The notes beneath the pieces are model-generated. The model saw only the letters and a list, made by a program, of their open reading frames with translations. It was not told where the DNA came from and searched no databases. Below, in pieces: positions 1 through 5,988 of a DNA stretch of 47,317 nucleotides. The translations under genes were made by a program, and so were the position numbers. Location: contig JAFQME010000033.1 of NCBI GenBank assembly GCA_017421025.1, forward strand, positions 1-47,317, read 5' to 3'. This DNA comes from Oscillospiraceae bacterium. GTDB taxonomy: Bacteria > Bacillota > Clostridia > Oscillospirales > JAAYXM01. How positions within the stretch are numbered: the first letter of the stretch is position 1; each line of letters starts with the position of its first letter.

Positions 1-1
1 G

Positions 2-187
2 GACGCATCGGAAGAAGTACTTGCAGACTTCACAGATGCAGACCAGATTTCCGACTGGGCATTTGACGCAGTCAAGGCAATGGTAGGAAATGGCTTCATC
101 CAGGGAAGCGATGGCAAGATCAATCCGCAGGGCAACGCAACTCGTGCAGAAGTTGCAGTGTTCCTCGATCGCATCATCAACAAGTAA
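2..187 (+). CDS. SLH-domain surface protein, C-terminal fragment
   Basis: The open frame enters from the left edge and ends at TAA 185-187, giving the last 61 residues of a longer protein. The visible part reads as one S-layer homology repeat: an FTDAD start, then SDWAFDAVKAMVGNGFIQG, a short DGKINPQG turn, and the TRAEVAVFLDRII helix. SLH repeats anchor exported proteins to pyruvylated secondary cell-wall polymers, so this is probably the wall-anchoring end of a secreted protein. The catalytic or structural N-terminal part lies outside the window, so its function cannot be named. A strong terminator follows 11 bases after the stop. Confidence 0.85.
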   Translation, partial: DASEEVLADFTDADQISDWAFDAVKAMVGNGFIQGSDGKINPQGNATRAEVAVFLDRIINK

Positions 188-197
188 CGCCTAACTG

Positions 198-232
198 AAA
201 AAGAGCGAGGAAAATTTCCTCGCTCTTTTTTG
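198..232 (+). terminator. Intrinsic terminator after the SLH gene
   Basis: A perfect stem (aagagcgagg paired with cctcgctctt) closes a short AT loop and is followed by a run of T. It sits directly after the SLH stop codon. Confidence 0.9.
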
Positions 233-253
233 CGCTCCTTTCCCAAAATTCTA

Positions 254-281
254 TTGATTTTTGGTGCGGATGGTGTATAAT
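254..281 (+). promoter_or_regulatory. Sigma-A type promoter for the GT2 gene
   Basis: TTGATT at 254-259 and a perfect TATAAT at 276-281 are separated by 16 bases. The promoter lies between the SLH terminator and the glycosyltransferase. A leader with competing hairpins (302-336) follows it. Confidence 0.75.
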
Positions 282-354
282 TAAATCAAAGAGAAAAACG
301 GATGCGCCGGGGGATTCTTGGCGCATTTCTTGCGCCACTCAACGGAGGGCTTTT

Positions 355-1620
355 ATGTTACAGTTTGTTCGGACCTTTAATATGGTCATTTTTTGGGTAA
401 TCACCCTGACTTACCTCTACCAAATCGTATATTTGGTGGTCGGCTTGATTGCTCGCAACAAAAAATCGAATTATGTCCCGAAAAAATTGCATCGTTATGC
501 TGCCATCATTGCGGCACGTAATGAAGAAGCGGTCATTGGGGAACTTCTCAAAACCTTGTGCGCACAGAAGTATCCCAAGCACCTCTTGGATCTCTATGTG
601 ATTGCGGATAACTGTACCGATGCTACCGCCGATGTCGCCCGTGCAAACGGCGCCACCGTAGTGATTCGAAACGATCTCCAAAAAATCGGAAAGGGTTATG
701 CGCTGGATTACTTCTTCCATCAGCTTGAGGAGACCTACGACGGATACTTTGTTTTTGATGCGGACAACTTGGTAGACGAGAATTTCGTCATGGAAATGAA
801 CCGTGTTTTCGATCAAGGTTATGCTGCAGTCACCAGTTACCGTAACTCAAAAAACTACGATAGCAACTGGCTCACAGCAGGCTATTCCCTGTGGTTCTTG
901 CGTGAGGCGTGCTTCCTCAATCATCCTCGTATGCTCCTTGGTACCAACTGTGCCATCTCGGGAACCGGGTTTTTGATCTCGCATAAACTCATCGAAAAGC
1001 ATGGCGGCTGGCCGTTCCACCTGCTTACCGAGGACATTGAATTCTCGGTCAACTGTGCGGTCGACGGCGACCGTATCGGCTATGCGGGGGGCGCAGTCCT
1101 CTATGACGAACAACCTGCAAGCTTCCGTCAGTCCTGGAATCAACGTCTGCGTTGGTCGAAAGGCTTTTATCAAGTCATTACCAAGTACTGCTGGAAGTTG
1201 ATCGGCGGAATTCTCCGTGGTAAGAGAAATGCATTCTCTTGTTTCGATATGCTTATGACAGTTGCTCCGTCCATCATGCTCACATTTGTCTGCATCGCAG
1301 TCAATCTCTTTGTCCTGCTTACTTATGCGATGGAGCCGTTTACATGGGACGCCATCCGTCTCTATGAGGAAACCATCAACTCGCTTTGGACCACTGTGCG
1401 AAACTTCTACCTGGTCCTTTTGATGTATGGCGGGCTTACTCTGCTCAGTGAATGGAAAGTCATTCGCTGTCCGGCATGGAAAAAACTTTTGTATGTGTTT
1501 GCATTCCCGGTCTTCTTGCTCACCTATGTGCCGATTTCAATTGCGGCACTCTTCCAAAAAGTGGAATGGAAACCCATCAAACATAGCGTCAACAAAACCA
1601 TGGACGATATGAAAGAATAA
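355..1620 (+). CDS. Membrane family-2 glycosyltransferase
   Basis: This 421-residue protein is a GT-A fold, inverting, family-2 glycosyltransferase of the processive, cellulose/hyaluronan/poly-GlcNAc synthase-like type. One membrane helix (about 11-31) precedes the catalytic domain, which has AARNEE (53-58), DNCTDAT (85-91), DADN (135-138, metal/UDP binding), TED (225-227, catalytic base) and QRLRW (263-267, the acceptor-site QxxRW motif). Further membrane segments follow from about 300 to the C terminus. It has its own promoter and an ACGGAGGG ribosome site before ATG 355, and a terminator behind it, so it is monocistronic. The sugar donor and product cannot be read from sequence. The neighbouring SLH protein makes an envelope glycan plausible, but that is inference. 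Confidence 0.9.
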   Translation: MLQFVRTFNMVIFWVITLTYLYQIVYLVVGLIARNKKSNYVPKKLHRYAAIIAARNEEAVIGELLKTLCAQKYPKHLLDLYVIADNCTDATADVARANGATVVIRNDLQKIGKGYALDYFFHQLEETYDGYFVFDADNLVDENFVMEMNRVFDQGYAAVTSYRNSKNYDSNWLTAGYSLWFLREACFLNHPRMLLGTNCAISGTGFLISHKLIEKHGGWPFHLLTEDIEFSVNCAVDGDRIGYAGGAVLYDEQPASFRQSWNQRLRWSKGFYQVITKYCWKLIGGILRGKRNAFSCFDMLMTVAPSIMLTFVCIAVNLFVLLTYAMEPFTWDAIRLYEETINSLWTTVRNFYLVLLMYGGLTLLSEWKVIRCPAWKKLLYVFAFPVFLLTYVPISIAALFQKVEWKPIKHSVNKTMDDMKE

Positions 1621-1626
1621 AAAAGT

Positions 1627-1660
1627 AACCCGACTCATTCGAGTCGGGTTGTTTTTGTTT
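1627..1660. terminator. Bidirectional terminator between GT2 and yaiI
   Basis: The ten-base-pair stem aacccgactc/gagtcgggtt (1627-1636 with 1641-1650) has an attc loop. It has T runs on the plus side and A runs on the left, so it can serve both convergent genes. Its right half lies inside the last codons of the minus-strand gene. Confidence 0.88.
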
Positions 1661-2084
1661 CTAAAAAACTTTTCAGCGCATTGCAAAATGCCTGGCTTTG
1701 CTCTTTGGTGCGTTTGGGGGTTGTTTTGAATCTGCCGCCGGCACGGCGTACTTTGGCGGATGTGTGGCGAGCGAGCAAGAGTGCATCGATGTTTTCGTTG
1801 GTATAAAAATATCCGTCCTGATGGATGGGGAATGTCCCTCGAGCAAGGCACATGGCGGCAAGCCCGTAATCTTGTGTGACCACCACGTCGCCGGAGGCGA
1901 TTAAATTCACCAAGGTGAAATCCACACTGTCCGCACCCTTGGAGCAGACCAAGGTGCGGGCACCATCTCGCTCGATTTGGTGTGCGGTGTCGCACAAAAT
2001 CGTGCAGGGCAAGGAAAACGCTTTACAAAGAGCAATTGCTTCATCTACAACCGGACATCCGTCCGCGTCAATGTATATCTGCAT
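1635..2084 (-). CDS. yaiI: YaiI/YqxD family (UPF0178, DUF188) protein
   Basis: This 149-residue protein matches the UPF0178 family in length and motifs: an N-terminal IYIDADGCPV strand with two aspartates, a central VVVTQDYGLAAMCLARG block, and a C-terminal RAGGRFKTTPKRTK segment. The family is distantly related to PIN-type nucleases, but its biological role is not established; acidic residues D6, D8 and the TQD aspartate would form the metal site. The start ATG 2084 is preceded by a CGGAG ribosome site. The gene is transcribed away from sulP from a promoter whose -35 box overlaps the sulP one. The last codons overlap the convergent terminator. Confidence 0.88.
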   Translation of the reverse strand: MQIYIDADGCPVVDEAIALCKAFSLPCTILCDTAHQIERDGARTLVCSKGADSVDFTLVNLIASGDVVVTQDYGLAAMCLARGTFPIHQDGYFYTNENIDALLLARHTSAKVRRAGGRFKTTPKRTKEQSQAFCNALKSFLETKTTRLE

Positions 2085-2107
2085 AAAAACACTCCGTTTC
2101 TTCCTTT

Positions 2108-2136
2108 ATTTTAGGCTATTATTCCGGTCTTGTAAA
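2108..2136 (-). promoter_or_regulatory. Promoter for yaiI
   Basis: On the minus strand, TTTACA (complement of 2131-2136) and TAAAAT (complement of 2108-2113) are separated by 17 bases. The -35 box overlaps the -35 box of the divergent sulP promoter. Confidence 0.65.
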
Positions 2137-2158
2137 GATTTTTCCCGAATGATATAAT
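2130..2158 (+). promoter_or_regulatory. Promoter for sulP-pyrE
   Basis: TTGTAA at 2130-2135 and TATAAT at 2153-2158 with a 17-base spacer, 30 bases before the SulP start codon. Confidence 0.75.
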
Positions 2159-2188
2159 TAGAAGAAGAATTTTACATGGGGTGAACGT

Positions 2189-3847
2189 ATGAAAGACTTT
2201 TATTTGAAGCCAAAACTCTTTTCGGTCTTAAAAGGCTATGAAAAGGGACAACTCATCAAGGACCTGCTTGCAGGTATCATTGTCGCAATCATTGCGCTTC
2301 CGCTTTCGATCGCACTTGCGCTGGCATCGGGTGTTGAGCCTGCGTGCGGTGTGTATACTGCGGTAGCGGCAGGCTTTGTGGTTTCCTTCTTTGGTGGAAG
2401 CCGTGTGCAGATCGCAGGACCAACAGCGGCGTTTGCCACCATTGTGGCAGGCATCGTCGCAACCCACGGCATGGACGGGCTGTTTGTTGCAACCATCCTG
2501 GCCGGTATCATGCTCATTTTAATGGGTGTGTTCAAATTCGGTGGGCTGATTAAGTACATCCCGTACACCATTACCACAGGATTCACCGCCGGAATTGCGG
2601 TCACCATCCTGCTTGGCCAAGTCAAAGACTTCTTTGGCTTGCAGTATGCGGCAGGGGTCCGCCCGGTAGAACTTTTGGAAAAGATGCACGCAAACATCGA
2701 AGCCATCGGCACATTCAGTTGGCAGGCACTTTTGGTGGGTGCGGTCTCTCTCCTGATTCTGATTGTATATCCAAAATTCGAAAAACGTGTCCCGCCCTCG
2801 CTGATTGCCGTCGTGGTCGGCGCACTGATGGTGGCATTCATCCCGGGTTTGGGCGATGGGGTCTACACCATCGGTGAACTCTACACCATCCCGTCCGGTC
2901 TGCCGCAGGTCAACTTCGCAGGCATGGACTTCAGTATCGCAAAAATCACAGCAGTTTTCCCGGATGCGGTGACCATCGCAGTGCTTGCTGCAATTGAATC
3001 ACTCCTCTCCTGCGTTGTGGCGGACAGTATGGTAAGTTCTCGCCACAACTCCAATGCAGAACTCACTGCACAAGGTCTTGGCAATATTGCATCCGTTCTC
3101 TTTGGCGGTATCCCGGCGACCGGCGCAATCGCACGTACCGCAGCAAACGTCAAAAACGGCGGACGTACTCCGATTGCGGGCATGGTTCATGCAGTTATTC
3201 TGTTGCTTGTCCTCCTCTTCCTTATGCCGTATGCAGGTCTTATCCCGATGCCCACCATTGCGGCAATCTTGTTTGTAGTTGCTTATAACATGAGCGAATG
3301 GCGCAAATTTGTCCGCACTTGCAAAACCGCACCGAAAAGTGATATCGCAGTCATGGTGGTCACTTTCGTCCTCACCGTGCTGTTTGATTTGGTGGTTGCA
3401 ATCGAAGTCGGTATGATTATGGCAGCACTCCTCTTCCTCAAACGCATGAGCGATCAGACCGAAGTCACTTCCTGGAAATATATTGAGCAGGAGAATGACG
3501 AGGAAAGTATTGAACTGTGTGAAGTGCCCAAGCATGTGCGTGTCTATGAAATCAGCGGACCGCTCTTCTTTGGCGCAGCGGATAAGATGCTCGATATCAC
3601 CTTTAAGGAATACACCAAGGTCTTGGTGCTTCGTATGCGTGCTGTTTCCGCACTCGATGCAACTGCGATGAATGCAATTGAGGAGCTTTACGATCGCTGT
3701 GAAAAAGCAGGACTCAAAGTGGTGTTCTCCCACGTGAATGAGCAACCCATGAAAGTTATGACAAAAGCAGGCTTTGTTGAGCGTGTCGGTGAAGAGTTCT
3801 TCTGCCCACGCATTGACGTTGCACTGAAAAAAGCGGCACAACTGTAA
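2189..3847 (+). CDS. SulP-family inorganic anion transporter with STAS domain
   Basis: This 552-residue SLC26/SulP transporter has about 12-14 hydrophobic segments between residues 25 and 425, beginning with the family-typical DLLAGIIVAIIALPLSIA and followed by the conserved QIAGPTAAFATIV block. A cytoplasmic STAS domain occupies the last 110 residues (VRVYEISGPLFFGAADKM onward). Family members move sulfate, bicarbonate, chloride or dicarboxylates by symport or exchange; the substrate cannot be set from sequence. The start ATG 2189 has a GGGGTG ribosome site. pyrE follows 17 bases downstream with no terminator, so the two are probably co-transcribed. Because pyrimidine synthesis consumes bicarbonate, a bicarbonate substrate would fit the pairing, but this is only inference. 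Confidence 0.9.
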   Translation: MKDFYLKPKLFSVLKGYEKGQLIKDLLAGIIVAIIALPLSIALALASGVEPACGVYTAVAAGFVVSFFGGSRVQIAGPTAAFATIVAGIVATHGMDGLFVATILAGIMLILMGVFKFGGLIKYIPYTITTGFTAGIAVTILLGQVKDFFGLQYAAGVRPVELLEKMHANIEAIGTFSWQALLVGAVSLLILIVYPKFEKRVPPSLIAVVVGALMVAFIPGLGDGVYTIGELYTIPSGLPQVNFAGMDFSIAKITAVFPDAVTIAVLAAIESLLSCVVADSMVSSRHNSNAELTAQGLGNIASVLFGGIPATGAIARTAANVKNGGRTPIAGMVHAVILLLVLLFLMPYAGLIPMPTIAAILFVVAYNMSEWRKFVRTCKTAPKSDIAVMVVTFVLTVLFDLVVAIEVGMIMAALLFLKRMSDQTEVTSWKYIEQENDEESIELCEVPKHVRVYEISGPLFFGAADKMLDITFKEYTKVLVLRMRAVSALDATAMNAIEELYDRCEKAGLKVVFSHVNEQPMKVMTKAGFVERVGEEFFCPRIDVALKKAAQL

Positions 3848-3864
3848 GAAAGGCGGTAGAAATC

Positions 3865-4527
3865 ATGATTTCTCAGGCAAAACGTGAATTTATCGAATTT
3901 ATGATGAGCGCAGATGTCCTTCGCTTCGGTGATTTCGTCACCAAGAGCGGTCGCAACACCCCGTATTTCGTCAATACCGGAAACTACAAAACCGGGCTCC
4001 AGAATTCCCGCCTTGGCGAGTTCTATGCGGCTTTGGTGAAAGAAACTGTCGGCGATGACTTTGATGCAATGTTCGGCCCGGCATACAAAGGAATCCCGCT
4101 TGCAACTTCAGTTTCGGGTGCTTTGGCTCGTGTGCACGGCATTGATAAACCGTTCTTTTTCAATCGAAAAGAAGCAAAGGACCACGGCGAGGGCGGCTCG
4201 ATCGTTGGTTACAAGCCGAAAGACGGAGACCGTGTCGTTATCATCGAGGATGTCATCACTGCAGGTACCGCAATCCGTGAGACCATGCCGGTGCTGGCAG
4301 CTTGTGCAGATGTCAAAGTAACCGATATGTTCATCTCGGTCAATCGCTGCGAAGTTGGAACCACTCCCGGCAAGACCGCTGTCATGGAAGTGGGCGAGGA
4401 ATTTGGTATTCGTGTGCACAGTTTGGTCACCGTTGCAGATATCCGTGAATATCTCTCTGAACTTCCCGAATATGCTGAACTTCTCCCGAAAATGGATGCC
4501 TACATGGCGCAGTATTGCGTGTTTTAA
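3865..4527 (+). CDS. pyrE: Orotate phosphoribosyltransferase
   Basis: This 220-residue enzyme joins orotate to PRPP to make orotidine 5'-phosphate in UMP synthesis. The PRPP-binding motif VVIIEDVITAGTA lies at 124-136, the flexible catalytic loop KEAKDHG at 102-108, and the substrate-binding GPAYKGIPLA block at 71-80. The length is normal for the family. It follows sulP by 17 bases with a GAAAGGCGG ribosome site and ends just before a strong hairpin. The other pyrimidine genes are not in the window, so pyrE stands apart from a pyr operon here. The PRPP synthase gene at about 26.4 kb supplies its co-substrate. Confidence 0.95.
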   Translation: MISQAKREFIEFMMSADVLRFGDFVTKSGRNTPYFVNTGNYKTGLQNSRLGEFYAALVKETVGDDFDAMFGPAYKGIPLATSVSGALARVHGIDKPFFFNRKEAKDHGEGGSIVGYKPKDGDRVVIIEDVITAGTAIRETMPVLAACADVKVTDMFISVNRCEVGTTPGKTAVMEVGEEFGIRVHSLVTVADIREYLSELPEYAELLPKMDAYMAQYCVF

Positions 4528-4550
4528 TGGGAAATTTCTTTAACAAATCG

Positions 4551-4589
4551 AAAAATGAGTTGCAGTCACAAAACTGCAACTCATTTTTT
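4551..4589. terminator. Bidirectional terminator between pyrE and xre
   Basis: A perfect 12-base-pair stem (4555-4566 with 4573-4584) extended by A/T pairs, with T runs on both strands. It lies between the convergent pyrE and Xre-regulator genes and overlaps the last codon of the latter. Confidence 0.92.
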
Positions 4590-4796
4590 GCCTATTTCAG
4601 GAACGTCGGTTCGGCATAGGATGTAGTCAATACTGACGTTGTAAAAGTCAGCCAAACGCAACAGCGTCTCGGTAGGTGGGATTCGTTCTCCGGTTTCATA
4701 TTTGGAAAGAAGAGCCTGTTCGATGCCGGTTTTCATTTGCACAGCAATTTGGGTGTATCCTTTGCTTTTTCGAAGCAGCCTCAGATTGTTTTTCAT
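4581..4796 (-). CDS. Small Xre-family DNA-binding regulator
   Basis: This 71-residue protein is essentially one lambda-repressor/Xre helix-turn-helix domain: LRLLRKSKGYTQIAVQMKTG forms the first two helices, the recognition helix is around EQALLSKYETGERIPP, and TLLRLADFYNVSIDYIL closes the fold. There is no sensor or peptidase domain. The GGAGGT ribosome site is 7 bases before ATG 4796. It is divergent from a small membrane protein, and the roughly 100-base space between them carries two TGACA/TGTCA palindromes. It is therefore probably an autoregulator and repressor of the neighbouring gene. Confidence 0.9.
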   Translation of the reverse strand: MKNNLRLLRKSKGYTQIAVQMKTGIEQALLSKYETGERIPPTETLLRLADFYNVSIDYILCRTDVPEIGKK

Positions 4797-4810
4797 CCAA
4801 ACACCTCCAA

Positions 4811-4823
4811 TGACATTATGTCA
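4811..4823. promoter_or_regulatory. Operator-like palindrome O1 (TGACAT-T-ATGTCA)
   Basis: A perfect 6+1+6 inverted repeat, 15 bases upstream of the Xre start codon. It shares its TGACA/TGTCA ends with the second site at 4844-4856. A regulator bound here would cover the Xre transcription start region. Its binding by the neighbouring Xre protein is inferred. Confidence 0.6.
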
Positions 4824-4833
4824 TAATCCGTGC

Positions 4834-4862
4834 TTGACAAATATGACAATGTGTCATATAAT
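4834..4862 (+). promoter_or_regulatory. Consensus promoter for the small membrane protein
   Basis: TTGACA at 4834-4839 and TATAAT at 4857-4862 with a 17-base spacer: both boxes match the sigma-A consensus exactly. Such a strong promoter next to a regulator gene suggests expression is held down by a repressor. Confidence 0.88.
4844..4856. promoter_or_regulatory. Operator-like palindrome O2 inside the promoter spacer
   Basis: TGACA-ATG-TGTCA, with 5-base arms. It fills most of the spacer between the -35 and -10 boxes, where a bound repressor would exclude RNA polymerase. The centre-to-centre distance from O1 is 33 bases, about three helical turns. Confidence 0.6.
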
Positions 4863-4895
4863 GGTGCTATAGAAATTGGGTGAGGGGGTGAAACA

Positions 4896-5150
4896 ATGGC
4901 AGTAGCATCTTTGGTTTTAGGTATTTGTTCCTTAGTTTTTCCTTTTATCGGTTTGGGCTGGCTTTCTTGCATCGTCGGTATCGTTGGTGTCATTCTTGGT
5001 GCATTAGGACGCAAAAATGTTGAGAAGAAAGGAATGGCAACTGCAGGTTTGGTCATGTCTATCATTTCGGTAGCATTAGGTCTGATCATGTGGTTAGCAT
5101 GCGCCGCCTGCATCGGTGGAATCGCAAATGTCGCAGCAACTGCTGCATAA
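4896..5150 (+). CDS. Small two-helix membrane protein (DUF4190-like)
   Basis: An 84-residue, very hydrophobic protein with two membrane segments (about 3-38 and 47-78) joined by a short charged loop RKNVEKK. The pattern of Val/Leu/Gly-rich helices separated by a basic turn resembles DUF4190-type proteins, whose function is not known. A GTGAGGGGG ribosome site precedes ATG 4896. The gene is driven by a consensus promoter with an operator in its spacer, opposite the Xre regulator. The terminator that follows is leaky-looking, so some transcription may continue into the Lgt-like gene. Confidence 0.82.
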   Translation: MAVASLVLGICSLVFPFIGLGWLSCIVGIVGVILGALGRKNVEKKGMATAGLVMSIISVALGLIMWLACAACIGGIANVAATAA

Positions 5151-5154
5151 TTAG

Positions 5155-5188
5155 AAAACCGCCTTGGAAGCAGGGCGGTTTTGCTTTT
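5155..5188 (+). terminator. Terminator with interrupted T-tract after the small membrane gene
   Basis: Stem aaaaccgcc/ggcggtttt (5155-5163 with 5174-5182), followed by a T tract broken by GC (ttttgctttt). Only 11 bases separate its stem from the next start codon, so partial read-through is likely. Confidence 0.75.
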
Positions 5189-5193
5189 GGGTG

Positions 5194-5946
5194 ATGATTT
5201 TGTATCAGTATTTATGCTTCGGAACTCTTTGTATTCCGACCTATGGACTGATGATGACGATTGGGATCTTCTTGTGCAGTTTTTTGATTTTGAAAAAAGC
5301 TCGGCAAATCAATTTGGGATTTGAAGAGATGATCGTTGTTATGGCAATCTCGTTGGGGGCAGCTCTATTTGGTGCTGGACTGCTTTATGTGCTTGTGTCT
5401 TATCCGAGTGAAGTTTTGCTTGACAAAATTGTAAATGGAGAATTTGACTTTCTAAGCGAGATAGGGTCGGTCTATTATGGGGGATTGATTGGTGGAATTC
5501 TAGGGGCAATTGTTGCGTTGCGGTGGCAAAAACTTGACGTAAAAAAAGTAGAGCAGTGCGTTGTGCCGTTCCTGCCATTGGGACACTCAATTGGAAGACT
5601 TGGTTGCTTACTTGCCGGTTGTTGTTATGGATTTGAATATACCGGACCTTTGGCGGTGAGAAGTGCTTTTGTTATTGGGAAAACTCTTTTTCCGATTCAA
5701 GGAGTGGAAGCACTGTTAAACTTAAAAATCATGGCCATCCTCCTTCTCTATATCCGGAAGAATCGTCCTTCATATCATATTCTTGCACTCTATTTGATAC
5801 TTTATTCAATCGTGCGTTTTTCGCTTGAATTTTTCAGAGGGGATTTGATTCGTGGTTCTTTTCTCTTTCTATCTACGTCACAATGGATCAGTGTGATACT
5901 GCTTTTGGTCGGTATCGTTGTTTTGTGTAGAAAACAAGAACAATAA
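5194..5946 (+). CDS. Lgt-like membrane protein lacking the usual Lgt Asn/Glu motif
   Basis: This 250-residue protein has about seven membrane segments and resembles prolipoprotein diacylglyceryl transferase. It keeps VYYGGLIGG (93-101), the HSIGR arginine (R135), and a C-terminal YSIVRFSLEFFRGD block with R208 and E212, matching the essential Arg/Glu pair of E. coli Lgt. The Lgt signature GRxGNFxNxE is altered: C138, A141 and C143 take the places of Asn, Asn and Glu, giving a GRLGCLLAGCCYG cysteine cluster. True Lgt activity is therefore doubtful. A TTG codon at 5164 in the same frame lies inside the terminator hairpin, so ATG 5194 (or GTG 5191) is preferred, though the ribosome site is weak. 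Its function is unknown. Confidence 0.75.
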   Translation: MILYQYLCFGTLCIPTYGLMMTIGIFLCSFLILKKARQINLGFEEMIVVMAISLGAALFGAGLLYVLVSYPSEVLLDKIVNGEFDFLSEIGSVYYGGLIGGILGAIVALRWQKLDVKKVEQCVVPFLPLGHSIGRLGCLLAGCCYGFEYTGPLAVRSAFVIGKTLFPIQGVEALLNLKIMAILLLYIRKNRPSYHILALYLILYSIVRFSLEFFRGDLIRGSFLFLSTSQWISVILLLVGIVVLCRKQEQ

Positions 5947-5985
5947 AAAACTGCTGTGTATCGTTTGGTACACAGCAGTTTTTAC
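5946..5985. terminator. Bidirectional terminator after the Lgt-like gene
   Basis: A 15-base-pair stem (5946-5960 with 5969-5983, core ctgctgtgta/tacacagcag) flanked by A and T runs. It sits between convergent genes and stops both the Lgt-like and the ABC exporter transcripts. Confidence 0.92.
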
Positions 5986-5988
5986 TTC

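Noticed and set aside
2999-3841. Minus-strand 280-codon frame opposite sulP
   Set aside because: It is Cys/His-rich shadow sequence of the SulP/STAS gene and does not resemble a folded protein.
5164-5193. Extended TTG start for the Lgt-like gene
   Set aside because: The TTG lies in the loop of the preceding terminator hairpin with no ribosome site, and the extra residues do not extend the first membrane helix sensibly.
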